A stretch of DNA of 50,023 nucleotides from Roseburia sp. (GCA_026168605.1 JAPFDX010000030.1:1-50023); one strand, 5' to 3'. Numbered from the stretch's first letter, positions 32,827 through 40,326 are shown. Notes: generated by a model from the letters alone, not told the origin. Translations and numbers: made by a program.

Positions 32827-33063
32827 ATGAGTCAGGCAAAAGTAGACCGCAAAAAAGAACTGAAAACAAACCGCAAGCAGATTGTTGCCCGCGAGAAGAG
32901 ACGTCACACCATCACCGTCCTCTGTGGCTGGGCGCTTCTGATTGCAGTGATCGGCTGGGCAGGCTATTCTGCCTACGGCGTCTATGAGAACAGCCGGCCG
33001 GCTGTCTATACCAATCTAACCGCCATCAATGACTACATGAACTCGCTCACCACAGCGGAGTGA
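32827..33063 (+). CDS. Small single-pass membrane protein
   Basis: The 78-aa product has a strongly basic N-terminal region (KVDRKKELKTNRKQIVAREKRR), one membrane helix (about residues 29-50, TVLCGWALLIAVIGWAGYSAYG) and a short polar tail. By the positive-inside rule the N-terminus is cytoplasmic. AAAGGAG precedes the ATG at 32827; the frame opens six codons earlier but without a site. No family is recognised with confidence. It is transcribed away from thyA and has its own promoter. Confidence 0.7.
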   Translation: MSQAKVDRKKELKTNRKQIVAREKRRHTITVLCGWALLIAVIGWAGYSAYGVYENSRPAVYTNLTAINDYMNSLTTAE

Positions 33064-33071
33064 TTCTAAAA

Positions 33072-33093
33072 AGAGTTTCGCCTGCGAAACTCT
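33072..33093. repeat. Hairpin after the small membrane-protein gene
   Basis: AGAGTTTCG (33072-33080), CCTG loop, CGAAACTCT (33085-33093): a perfect 9-bp stem 9 bp past the stop. It lacks a T-run, so termination is uncertain. Confidence 0.55.
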
Positions 33094-33157
33094 CCGCCTG
33101 CAGCGGGTCGCATCAGCGACACGGTTCCTCTCCGCCGCAGTGCGATCCCCCAGAGGG

Positions 33158-33292
33158 TTTTACTTTATAGGGAACGAAGTTTCCTATAAAGTAAAAAAGC
33201 GCAACGACCGGGATAGGTTTCCGGCGCTGCGCTTTTTTCATGACATAGGAAATTGCTGCGCAATCCTATGTCACAAAACACACTTCGTGTGA
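33158..33292. repeat. Cluster of palindromes (element C)
   Basis: Adjacent hairpins: a 13-bp perfect stem (33159-33171 with 33183-33195) with loop GAACGAAGTTT; AAAAAGCGCAACGACCGG with CCGGCGCTGCGCTTTTT (33193-33238), which can terminate on both strands; GACATAGGA/TCCTATGTC (33242-33272) enclosing ATTGCTGCGCAAT; and a small CACACTTCGTGTG hairpin. The second resembles the core hairpin of elements A and B (GCAGCGACCG and CGGCGCTGCG). It lies at a tail-to-tail junction. Confidence 0.65.
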
Positions 33293-33324
33293 GAATGCGC
33301 ACTTTTGTTCTGTCCGCTTCTCTC

Positions 33325-33774
33325 TCACTCCTCCGTCTCTCCCTCCGCAATCTCCGCTTTGGAGAGGGCATTCTCAATCGCGTTCAATAGCACCACCGAG
33401 GTGTACTGGTTATCTGCATTGTACTGGATCCCCTCCGTTGACTGCTTTTCGACGACCTGCTCCGCGATACTCTCTAAAGCCGGCTGCATCAGCGGGTACA
33501 TGGTCGCCACGCTCTCATCCAGATTGACCATCGAAACCGACTGAATGCGGCTCTCGTCCACGATCACCTGCACATCCACCGTATGCTCACCAAACATAAT
33601 TGAGGAGGTATAGACTCCCGCCACATAGTTCATTGTCGGTACAGACTCGCCACCCTTCCCCGGCCAAAACATAAACAGCAGCAAAATAATAAGTAAGATT
33701 CCAAGTCCTGCAAAAATAAGTGTATAAATGAGTTCTTTCATATGAAGAACTACAATTTTTGTCTTTGCGCTCAT
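33325..33774 (-). CDS. Membrane-anchored protein with FMN-binding-like domain
   Basis: The 149-aa protein has one N-terminal membrane anchor (about residues 16-36, followed by WPGKGG) and an extracytoplasmic domain of about 100 residues. GVYTSSIMFGEHTVDVQVIV and the final YTSVVLLNAIENALSKA resemble the FMN_bind fold, in which a GAT-TS motif carries covalently linked FMN; here the GAT triplet is replaced (NADNQYTS), so flavinylation is doubtful. GGAGG six bases before the ATG fixes the start. It is transcribed away from the tRNA-Gly promoter. Confidence 0.6.
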   Translation of the reverse strand: MSAKTKIVVLHMKELIYTLIFAGLGILLIILLLFMFWPGKGGESVPTMNYVAGVYTSSIMFGEHTVDVQVIVDESRIQSVSMVNLDESVATMYPLMQPALESIAEQVVEKQSTEGIQYNADNQYTSVVLLNAIENALSKAEIAEGETEE

Positions 33775-33872
33775 CTGAAGCCTCCCGATACTGATTATTA
33801 CAGTATATGAACGGGTATATGGAACATGACAGATATTCTCCCAAAATATTTTTTGATTTTTTCAAAAAACTG

Positions 33873-33901
33873 TTGACAATTTGCTTTTCTCATAGTATTA
33901 T
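33873..33901 (+). promoter_or_regulatory. Promoter of tRNA-Gly copy 1
   Basis: TTGACA (33873-33878), 17-bp spacer, TATTAT (33896-33901), 30 bp before the tRNA. The same promoter and about 90 bp of upstream sequence recur before copy 2. Confidence 0.8.
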
Positions 33902-33931
33902 ATCATATGTGTCTGGCACACAGACATTCAT

Positions 33932-34004
33932 GCGCGAGTGGCTCAGTTGGTGGAGCACGACCTTGCCAAGGTCGGGGTCGCGGGTTCGAGTCCCGTCTCG
34001 CGCT
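33932..34004 (+). tRNA. tRNA-Gly (GCC), copy 1
   Basis: A complete cloverleaf: acceptor GCGCGAG/CTCGCGC, D-arm GCTC-AGTTGGTG-GAGC, anticodon arm CGACC-TTGCCAA-GGTCG with anticodon GCC, T-arm GCGGG-TTCGAGT-CCCGT, discriminator T. The CCA end is not encoded. Reads GGC and GGT codons. A terminator follows directly. Confidence 0.97.
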
Positions 34005-34009
34005 CTCTT

Positions 34010-34050
34010 TATAACAAAAAGGACATCCATCGGATGTCCTTTTTGTTATA
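34010..34050. terminator. Terminator of tRNA-Gly copy 1
   Basis: A 19-bp perfect stem: TATAACAAAAAGGACATCC and its complement around ATC. The T-run on the 3' arm ends the tRNA transcript. Confidence 0.85.
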
Positions 34051-34053
34051 AAC

Positions 34054-34610
34054 GAGTCCTGCCGGACTCGGACGTTCGAGTTTCTCCGCTTCGCTCCGGT
34101 CCGTGCAGAGCCGACGTCCACCGGACGTCGTGCACCGTCTCGCGCTGCTGGATTTGACGGAAGAAGATCATGGGGAATACGTCTTTTTGTTATAAACGAG
34201 TCCTGCCGGACTCGGACGTTCGAGTTTCTCCGCTTCACTCCGGTCCGTGCAGAGCCGACGTCCACCGGACGTCGTGCACCGTCTCGCGCTACTGGATTTG
34301 ACGGAAGAAGATCATGGGGAATACGTCTTTTTAATAACTGAGTCCTGACGGACTCGCTCGTTCGAGTTTCTCCGTTTCACTCCGGTCCGTGCAGAGCCGA
34401 CGTCCACCGGACGTCGTGCACCGTCTCGCGCTGCTGGATTTGACGGAAGGTTGTCGTGAGGGATACTTTGTGTTTAACAGCTAAGTCCTGACGGAGGGTC
34501 TCCCACATTCAAGTGTCTCCGTTTCACTCCGGTCTGTGCAGCACCGACGTCCACCGGACGTCGTACACTGTCTCGCGCTGTTGGTGATTGGCAGAAGGAT
34601 ATCCCCCTTT
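34054..34610 (+). repeat. Four tandem repeats of about 143 bp after tRNA-Gly copy 1
   Basis: Units start near 34054, 34198, 34340 and 34483, with 142-147 bp spacing. Each has GAGTCCTGACGG-type start, GTTCGAGT, a GACGTCC-ACC-GGACGTC hairpin, then CCGTCTCGCGCT, then TTGACGGAAG-like sequence. GTTCGAGT and CCGTCTCGCGCT are consecutive segments of the tRNA-Gly T-arm and acceptor, here separated by about 60 bp. Unit 4 is more diverged. Short ORFs in this area are repeat by-products. Confidence 0.85.
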
Positions 34611-34640
34611 AAAATATTTTCTAAATTTTTCAAAAAACTG

Positions 34641-34669
34641 TTGACAATTTATTTCGCTCATAGTATTAT
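34641..34669 (+). promoter_or_regulatory. Promoter of tRNA-Gly copy 2
   Basis: TTGACA (34641-34646), 17-bp spacer, TATTAT (34664-34669), the same arrangement as copy 1. Confidence 0.8.
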
Positions 34670-34699
34670 ATCAAATGTGCTTAGCACACAGATATTTAT

Positions 34700-34772
34700 G
34701 CGCGAGTGGCTCAGTTGGTGGAGCACGACCTTGCCAAGGTCGGGGTCGCGGGTTCGAGTCCCGTCTCGCGCT
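34700..34772 (+). tRNA. tRNA-Gly (GCC), copy 2
   Basis: Identical in sequence to copy 1, 768 bp downstream, with anticodon GCC and no encoded CCA. Promoter, tRNA, terminator and the first repeat unit are all duplicated, so the locus arose by segmental duplication. Confidence 0.97.
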
Positions 34773-34777
34773 CTCTT

Positions 34778-34818
34778 TATAACAAAAAGGACATCCGATG
34801 GATGTCCTTTTTGTTATA
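34778..34818. terminator. Terminator of tRNA-Gly copy 2
   Basis: Same 19-bp stem as copy 1; the three-base loop is GAT instead of ATC, a loop inversion. Confidence 0.85.
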
Positions 34819-34821
34819 AAC

Positions 34822-35050
34822 GAGTCCTGCCGGACTCGGACATTCGAGTTTCTCCGCTCCGCTTCGGTCCGTGCAAAGCCGACGTCCACTGGACGTCGTG
34901 CACCGTCTCGCGCTATGGATTTGACGGAAGAAGATCATGAGGAATACATCTTTTTAATAACTAAATCCGAATAGTCTCCCACATTCGAGTTTCTCCGCTT
35001 CGCTCCGGTCCGTGCACCCGCGCTGCTGGATTTGACAGAAGCAGGCGCCA
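34822..35050 (+). repeat. Two further 143-bp-type units after tRNA-Gly copy 2
   Basis: A full unit at 34822 to about 34962 with CCGTCTCGCGCT at 34903-34914, then a shortened unit from about 34963 to 35050 that lacks the central GACGTCC hairpin and most of the tRNA-like end. Confidence 0.8.
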
Positions 35051-35059
35051 TACATATCT

Positions 35060-35201
35060 TTATTGTATCTCTATATCTTCCACTGTAAAAGCAGGATCTG
35101 CCTCCAGTATCTCCGGTTTCGCATAAAACACAAGAAACGCAATATATAAGACAAGTACAGCAAGCAAGGTTACTATAATGCTTATTATGTGATTCTTTCA
35201 T
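35060..35201 (-). pseudogene. Possible frameshifted small membrane-protein gene
   Basis: On the minus strand one frame reads KNHIISIIVTLLAVLVLYIA, continues FLVFYAKPEILEADPAF, and ends at TAA (35062-35060): one hydrophobic helix and a short acidic tail, like a small anchored protein. The only ATG nearby (35201, after GGTAGG) is one base out of phase: ATGAAAGAATCAC instead of ATGAAA-AATCAC. A single-base insertion would explain this. It may also be a sequencing error or chance. Confidence 0.35.
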
Positions 35202-35314
35202 ACCTACCAAAACAAATCCCAAGGTACACTCAAATATTGTAGGACTGTTTGAAAGCTGGTATAATATATGCAACACAACAATAAGCCATTTTTCTGTGAG
35301 GAAGAACAACTACA

Positions 35315-35620
35315 ATGTTTAAATTTCAAAAGAAAAAATGTACGACCGAAATCACGGGTAAAGTAATTAAGAAGAGATGGAATGGAAATGTATGGTTTTT
35401 AACTGCAGAATACATGATTGACGGGAAAGCATATCAAAGAACAGAACAATTACGGTATCAAAAAGTACGAACATATAAAGTTGCAGGCATTGCCGTTGGA
35501 ATGGAATCAAAGGCTCCATTAGGGGATTTAAAAGAGGGCGATTCTGTACTTATCAGATACAATCCTCAAAAGCCAAAGAAAGCATATATGCCGGATAATA
35601 CCGGAATGCCATTAACATAA
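35315..35620 (+). CDS. Small hypothetical protein (DUF3592-like beta-rich domain, tentative)
   Basis: The 101-aa protein is basic and beta-rich: CTTEITGKVIKKRWNGNVWF, AEYMIDGKAYQRTEQLRY and LKEGDSVLIRYNPQKPKKAY. The last part resembles proteins where a G-D-x-V-x-V-x-Y-x-P segment ends a small domain, as in DUF3592. There is no signal peptide or membrane helix. GAGGAAG lies upstream of the ATG. It is AT-richer than neighbours and adjoins the repeat region, suggesting recent arrival. Confidence 0.6.
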   Translation: MFKFQKKKCTTEITGKVIKKRWNGNVWFLTAEYMIDGKAYQRTEQLRYQKVRTYKVAGIAVGMESKAPLGDLKEGDSVLIRYNPQKPKKAYMPDNTGMPLT

Positions 35621-35635
35621 CGGGAGAAAAGACTT

Positions 35636-36391
35636 TTACACTGTCTCTTTCTCCCTCAAAAAAACATACTCCCGCTCCGTGGAATACGTTTCGCTATACC
35701 TGTAATCCATCCGGTCAAATTTTTTCACAGACTCATGATCGGTAATCCCGTGCTCTGCCAGAAAGCGCACCATCTCTCCCCTTGCCATCTTCGCATAGGT
35801 TCCCTTTTGGACGACCTTATCCCCGGACAGCTCCCCAAACACGCAGGTGATAAAAATATCCCCAGGTCTGAGGTACTTCTCGACGCATTTCGAGTACTCC
35901 TTTGACGCCAGATTGATGATGATATGCGCCCCGTCCGTCACTTCCCGGTATATTTTATCCCCCCAGTAGGCATACAGATCAGCCGCGCCCTGCGGTTTCG
36001 CCTTCGCCTGCATCTCAAGGCGGTACGGGACAATCCCGTCCATCGGGCGCAGCACACCGTAGAATCCGGAGAGGATTTTCAAATGCTCCTGCACATACGC
36101 AAGCATCCGTTTCTCAAACACGGCGGGCGCCATATACTGGTACTGGATGCCCTCGTACGATAAAATTGCGGGCGTCAGGTTTCTGTGCAAATCCCAGCCT
36201 CTGACCCGCTCATAATTCTGTGCGGCGATCGTCTCGTTACATCCCCACAGCTTTTTTAATTCTGCATAGCTTAATCCCTGCATCCATTCCCGGATCGCGT
36301 CCGCCTCCCCGATATAGCGCGGGACGCCGGCGGGTGAAAGTGTATCTGTATTGACGTTCATTTTCTTGGCAGGTGAAATAATAATTCTCAT
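35636..36391 (-). CDS. yaaA: Peroxide stress protein YaaA (UPF0246)
   Basis: The 251-aa protein starts with the family signature MRIIISPAKKMN and contains LWGCNETIAAQNYERVRGW, LSGFYGVLRPMDGIVPYRLEM and IINLASKEYSKCV. YaaA binds DNA and lowers free iron to limit peroxide damage in E. coli. The start overlaps the tdk stop by 4 bp, so translation is coupled to tdk. Confidence 0.95.
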   Translation of the reverse strand: MRIIISPAKKMNVNTDTLSPAGVPRYIGEADAIREWMQGLSYAELKKLWGCNETIAAQNYERVRGWDLHRNLTPAILSYEGIQYQYMAPAVFEKRMLAYVQEHLKILSGFYGVLRPMDGIVPYRLEMQAKAKPQGAADLYAYWGDKIYREVTDGAHIIINLASKEYSKCVEKYLRPGDIFITCVFGELSGDKVVQKGTYAKMARGEMVRFLAEHGITDHESVKKFDRMDYRYSETYSTEREYVFLREKETV

Positions 36392-36972
36392 TCCTCTGTT
36401 TTCTCCCTGTGTGGTCCTAACATTCCAAGCTTAAAATGCTTTCTGCAAAGCGGCACGTAGCGGTCGTTTGCCCCGAGCATGACCTGCGGGCCTGAGCGCA
36501 CCACACCGCTTTCATTGTATCTGGTGTTGCAGGTCGCCTTGCTCCCGCACCAACACATCGTCTTTAGCTCCTGTATCACATCCGCGATCGCGATCAGCCG
36601 CTCGCTTCCCGGAAACAGCTTATTCTGAAAGTCCGCGCGCAGCCCATAGCAGACGACCGGAACATCCATAAAATCCACAATATCCGAGAGAAAGTCGATC
36701 TGCTCCGGCGTCGCAAACTGCACCTCGTCCACTATGATGCAGTCGTACCGGCGGATCTCCTCCTCCGGCATCCCGTGAAGCGCCTCCACAGAAATGCACG
36801 GATGCTCCAGTCCGATCCTGGAATGGACCACTCCCGCACCGTCTCTGGTGTCAAGCTCCGACTTGCACAAAAGCGCCTTCTGTCCTACTTCCTCATAATT
36901 AAAATGTGTCATCAGGGCATTCGCTGTCTTGGAGCTGCCCATCACCCCATAATAATAATATAACTTTGCCAT
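36388..36972 (-). CDS. tdk: Thymidine kinase, type II
   Basis: Salvages thymidine to dTMP with ATP. The 194-aa protein shows the Walker A-like GVMGSSKTANAL (9-20), the catalytic-region DCIIVDEVQFATPEQI, CYGLRADFQNKLFPGS, and the zinc-binding cysteines CWCGSKATC with a later Cys in VPLCRKHF. Together with thyA/folA elsewhere in the window both the salvage and de novo routes to dTMP are present. Promoter at 37008-37036. Confidence 0.95.
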   Translation of the reverse strand: MAKLYYYYGVMGSSKTANALMTHFNYEEVGQKALLCKSELDTRDGAGVVHSRIGLEHPCISVEALHGMPEEEIRRYDCIIVDEVQFATPEQIDFLSDIVDFMDVPVVCYGLRADFQNKLFPGSERLIAIADVIQELKTMCWCGSKATCNTRYNESGVVRSGPQVMLGANDRYVPLCRKHFKLGMLGPHREKTEE

Positions 36973-37007
36973 GTCCTTTTCCTTATCCTTATTTGCACGC
37001 TGTTTCC

Positions 37008-37036
37008 ATTATAGCAGTCCGCAGAAAATAAGTCTA
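37008..37036 (-). promoter_or_regulatory. Promoter of tdk-yaaA
   Basis: On the minus strand TAGACT (37036-37031), 17-bp spacer, TATAAT (37013-37008). Confidence 0.6.
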
Positions 37037-37051
37037 TCCAAAATTCCCTCC

Positions 37052-37079
37052 TTGCGTCTGCGCGAAAATGCGCTATAAT
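37052..37079 (+). promoter_or_regulatory. Promoter of the DUF4317 gene
   Basis: TTGCGT (37052-37057), 16-bp spacer, TATAAT (37074-37079), 40 bp before the ATG. Confidence 0.6.
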
Positions 37080-37119
37080 AAATTTACTGTACTTTTTTAA
37101 GAGAAACGGAGATACATAC

Positions 37120-38382
37120 ATGAACAAAAAAGACATACTGGAACTAAAAAGACGCTTTAAAAAAGAAGCCTGCACCTTCACAAGGCTCTGCGGCTGCTAT
37201 GTGGACGCAGACCGCAACAAAGTGACCTCGTTTGGGCAGACGTTTTTAAATCTGGAAGACGAAGAATTTTATAAATATCTGGAAATCGCAAAAAAGGTGC
37301 TCTCCGGCACGATCGGAAATAACCTTTTAGAGCTGGAGTTTCCGACCGCCGAGGAGGTGGCAGGCGGCAGACAGCAATTTCTGATGGGACTGCGCGCAGA
37401 CGCGCTAAAGAGCGAGGAACTGATGGATGCTTTCTACGATCTCGTGATCGACAGCTATGATTATGTCGGCAACTACCTGATCCTTGTATTCCATGACGCT
37501 TACGACGTCATGACAAAGACCTCCGACAACAACAAGCTGGACGAGTCCGAGGAGGTCTACGAGTATCTGCTCTGCGCCATCTGTCCGGTCTCCCTGACCA
37601 AGCCGGGGCTCGGCTACCGCGAGAGCGAAAACCGCATCGGACCGCGCATCCGCGACTGGGTCGTGGGCGCGCCGGACACCGGTTTTGTGTTCCCTGCCTT
37701 TACCGACCGCAGCACCGACATCCACTCCGTCCTGTTCTACACAAGGGATACCAAGACGCCGCACGCGGAATTTATGGAGTCCGGTCTCGGCTGCGGCACG
37801 AAGCTGACCGCTACCGAGAAAAAGCTGACCTTCCAGAATATTGTCAAAGAAGTGATCGGCGAGGATGACGAGGAGAGCGACGCACTGTTTTTAAATATTC
37901 AAGGGAGTCTCAACGACATGATCCCCGTCACCGAGGACGAGACAGCCCAGCCAGATCCGGTCATTATGACTTCCGACGTCATTGCAGAAGTGCTGACGGA
38001 AAGCGGTGTGGCGGAGGATCAGGTCTCCGTGATCGGAAAAGTGTATGAGGATGTGTTCCATGAGGAGCTCCCGGAAGCCGGACAACTGGTAGACCCGAAG
38101 CTCGTGGAGGCGAACGGAAAGCGCAAAGAAAAGCTTGAACTTGTGCAGCAGGTGGAAAACCTAAAGCAGCAGCTCGCCGAGACCCGCACACTTCCGGTCA
38201 CTCCGTCGGAGGAGGACGATGACGACGTCCCCGCTGTCAAAACCTATGACGTGATCCTGCGGGTCAAGCCAGAAAAGGTTGGGCAGATCCACGCGCAGGT
38301 GATCGACGGACAAAAATGTCTCGTCATTCCGATGGATGAGGACGAGCACGCCGCAGTCAACGGCATCAATACCACGATATAG
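37120..38382 (+). CDS. DUF4317 domain-containing protein
   Basis: The 420-aa protein belongs to the clostridial DUF4317 family, recognised by the start MNKKDILELKRRFKKEACTF with TRLCGCYVDADRNKV and the later CPVSLTKPGLGY and DWVVGAPDTGFVFPAF. It is cytoplasmic and acidic, with a predicted helical linker (KRKEKLELVQQVENLKQQLAE, about 329-349) before a C-terminal domain. No function is known. It has its own promoter and is followed by a tail-to-tail hairpin region. Confidence 0.85.
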   Translation: MNKKDILELKRRFKKEACTFTRLCGCYVDADRNKVTSFGQTFLNLEDEEFYKYLEIAKKVLSGTIGNNLLELEFPTAEEVAGGRQQFLMGLRADALKSEELMDAFYDLVIDSYDYVGNYLILVFHDAYDVMTKTSDNNKLDESEEVYEYLLCAICPVSLTKPGLGYRESENRIGPRIRDWVVGAPDTGFVFPAFTDRSTDIHSVLFYTRDTKTPHAEFMESGLGCGTKLTATEKKLTFQNIVKEVIGEDDEESDALFLNIQGSLNDMIPVTEDETAQPDPVIMTSDVIAEVLTESGVAEDQVSVIGKVYEDVFHEELPEAGQLVDPKLVEANGKRKEKLELVQQVENLKQQLAETRTLPVTPSEEDDDDVPAVKTYDVILRVKPEKVGQIHAQVIDGQKCLVIPMDEDEHAAVNGINTTI

Positions 38383-38394
38383 TCCATCTGACGA

Positions 38395-38472
38395 TGCGCA
38401 CTCGCATGAACGGAAGTATTGCTGCGCAATCATGCTCGGCGCGGCAAAAGTGTGCTTCCAAAGCACACTTTT
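38395..38472. repeat. Hairpin region with terminator after DUF4317
   Basis: AAAAGTGTGCTT (38446-38457) pairs with AAGCACACTTTT (38461-38472): a bidirectional terminator between convergent genes. Upstream are TTGCTGCGCAATC and, after the hairpin, CACTTTTGTTCT, both also found in element C near 33250-33310. Confidence 0.7.
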
Positions 38473-38487
38473 GTTCTCCACATCTGT

Positions 38488-38991
38488 CTATCCCTGCACC
38501 AGACGCTCCCGCATCTCATGCTCCAGCTTTTCTCTCGGCACCTCGAGCGTCAGTGCCAGTTCGCTGTACAACTCATTCTCCGTCGTCCGCATATAGCGCT
38601 CGTCCAATGCCGTGATCTTCTTCCCCTGCGCCACACGCTCCTGCCCCCGCACATAGAGCGTCTTGACAATGCTGACCCACCTCCGGTAATCGCAGGAGTT
38701 CAGCGCCTCCTTGTATTTCGCCTCGCGTTCCCGCTCATCGGAAACTCCCAGCAGTTCAATCTGCGGCAATTCCTCCATCAGCCGCTTTGCCTCCTCTTTC
38801 GTGATGATCCTGCGCATCATCACCTTGCAATGGTCTGTCGGAGCATATATTTTTCCGGTGCTCTCCCCCACCGGAGCCAAAACATAGTATAAGCGTTCCT
38901 TGTCCACTCCCGAGATATCCATATGTGTAATATTCTCTACCAGACAAACGCCCTTGATCCCATATACGACATACTCCCCTATCTGAAACAC
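38488..38991 (-). CDS. CarD-like transcription regulator
   Basis: The 167-aa protein has the CarD/TRCF RNA-polymerase-interaction fold at its start (FQIGEYVVYGIKGVCLVENI and YYVLAPVGESTGKIYAPTD) and a helical C-terminal DNA-contact region (MMRRIITKEEAKRLMEELP onward). CarD proteins bind the RNA polymerase beta subunit and modulate promoter opening. The chosen start is the GTG at 38991, giving the typical MFQIGEYVVYG; a TTG at 39018 is the alternative. It lies alone between two terminators. Confidence 0.85.
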   Translation of the reverse strand: MFQIGEYVVYGIKGVCLVENITHMDISGVDKERLYYVLAPVGESTGKIYAPTDHCKVMMRRIITKEEAKRLMEELPQIELLGVSDEREREAKYKEALNSCDYRRWVSIVKTLYVRGQERVAQGKKITALDERYMRTTENELYSELALTLEVPREKLEHEMRERLVQG

Positions 38992-39148
38992 GTCCCGCAG
39001 CGCCCCCTTTCTTTGCAATCTAATTTTATTTTACCACATTTTCCCCTTGAAAATTCAGTAAATTTTATATTACAATATTATTTTTGTGAAAATTGCAAGA
39101 AATCCGCCAGATACACTTTGTGTACTTTTACCATTCCATAAGTACCAA

Positions 39149-39177
39149 AAGGGGCGCTGTGATACACAGCGCCCCTT
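39149..39177. terminator. Terminator of the KDG kinase gene
   Basis: GGGGCGCTGTG (39151-39161), ATA loop, CACAGCGCCCC (39165-39175), a perfect 11-bp stem followed on the minus strand by TTTT. Confidence 0.85.
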
Positions 39178-39210
39178 CGCACAACCCCAGCCGGGTCATA
39201 TTCTGTATTC

Positions 39211-40236
39211 TTATCTCTGCACGCGTCCGGAAGCATCGCCGCCCGCCAGCTTCTGCACCTCATCAACGCTCACCATGTTAAAGTCGCCCTCGATGGAGTG
39301 CTTTAAGCAGCTTGCAGCCACCGCAAACTCAATCGCCTCCTGCGGCTTGTAGTCATTTAAGCACGCGTAGATCAGACCGCCGCCGAAGGAATCGCCGCCG
39401 CCGACACGGTCCACGATATGCATCAGATACTCCTTTGAGAAGTAGCTCTGTCCGTCTTCGTAAAGCATTGCCGCCCAGCGGTTGTCATTTGCAGAAATGG
39501 ACGTTCTGAGTGTGATCGCAACCTTCTGGAAACCAAAACGCTCCGTCAGCTTCTGTGCAACCTCCTTGTAGCCCTCTTTATTCAGCTCGCCCGCAGTAAC
39601 CTCCGTGCCCTCAGACTTGATGCCGAACACGTCGTTGGCATCCTCCTCGTTGGAGATGCAGACGTCCACATATTTGCAGAGCTCGCCCATCACCTCGCCC
39701 GCTTTCTCCTTTGACCAGAGCTTGTTGCGGTAGTTCAGATCACAGCTTACCGTGATATTTCTCTCCTTCGCCGCCTTGCACGCCTCCAGGCAGATAGCTG
39801 CCACATTATCTCCGAGCGCCGGTGTGATCCCGGTAAAGTGGAACCAGTCTGCACCCTCAAAGATCTTATTCCAGTCAAAATCTGCCGTCGTCGCAGTCGC
39901 GATGGAAGAACCCGCGCGGTCGTAGATCACCTTGGAAGGTCTCTGGCTTGCGCCCTTCTCCAGGAAATAGATACCCACTCTGTCGCCGCCGCGCACGATG
40001 TCTGATGTGTCAACGCCGTATTTTCTGAGCGCGTTCACACCGGCCTGTCCGATCTCATGGGCAGGAAGCTTTGTCACAAAACTTGCGTCCATCCCATAGT
40101 TTGCTAAAGAAACTGCGACATTTGCCTCTCCGCCGCCGTAGGTCGCGCCATAGCTCTCCGCCTGCGCAAAACGGTAATACCCCTCCGGTGCAAGACGCAG
40201 CATGATCTCACCAAATGTAACGACTTTCTTTGCCAT
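39211..40236 (-). CDS. kdgK: 2-dehydro-3-deoxygluconokinase (PfkB family)
   Basis: KdgK phosphorylates 2-keto-3-deoxygluconate to KDPG in pectin and uronate breakdown. The 341-aa PfkB kinase has FGEIMLRLAPEGYYRF, the sugar-binding GGGEANVAVSLANYGM, GIYFLEKGASQRPSKVIYDR, SCDLNYRNKLW and the C-terminal catalytic DRVGGGDSFGGGLIYACL (anion hole GGGD with Asp base). Related sugar acids are possible substrates. It has a strong sigma-A promoter with a palindromic operator. No KDPG aldolase gene is adjacent. Confidence 0.85.
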   Translation of the reverse strand: MAKKVVTFGEIMLRLAPEGYYRFAQAESYGATYGGGEANVAVSLANYGMDASFVTKLPAHEIGQAGVNALRKYGVDTSDIVRGGDRVGIYFLEKGASQRPSKVIYDRAGSSIATATTADFDWNKIFEGADWFHFTGITPALGDNVAAICLEACKAAKERNITVSCDLNYRNKLWSKEKAGEVMGELCKYVDVCISNEEDANDVFGIKSEGTEVTAGELNKEGYKEVAQKLTERFGFQKVAITLRTSISANDNRWAAMLYEDGQSYFSKEYLMHIVDRVGGGDSFGGGLIYACLNDYKPQEAIEFAVAASCLKHSIEGDFNMVSVDEVQKLAGGDASGRVQR

Positions 40237-40258
40237 TTTTTCATCCTCCTAAAATAAA

Positions 40259-40275
40259 GTTTCATAATATGGAAC
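40259..40275. promoter_or_regulatory. Operator 1 (GTTTCA-N5-TGGAAC)
   Basis: GTTTCATAATATGGAAC, a near-palindrome, in the kdgK leader about 24 bp downstream of the -10 box. It matches the second operator at 40417-40433 in its left half and spacing. Confidence 0.6.
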
Positions 40276-40298
40276 TATGTTTCATTTTTCATAATCAA

Positions 40299-40326
40299 AT
40301 TATACCATCTAAAACAAGAATGTCAA
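40299..40326 (-). promoter_or_regulatory. Sigma-A promoter of kdgK
   Basis: On the minus strand TTGACA (40326-40321), 16-bp spacer, TATAAT (40304-40299). Confidence 0.75.

Noticed and set aside
33807-34157. ORFs across both tRNA-Gly genes (also 34536-34940 and 34671-34889)
   Set aside because: They read through tRNA, terminator and repeats; proteins would be artefacts of the duplicated sequence.
34054-35050. The tandem repeats as a CRISPR array
   Set aside because: Units are about 143 bp with almost no variable spacers, and there are no cas genes.
34935-35309. 124-aa minus-strand ORF beside the repeats
   Set aside because: Cys-rich odd composition; a different frame in the same place gives a more protein-like small membrane protein.
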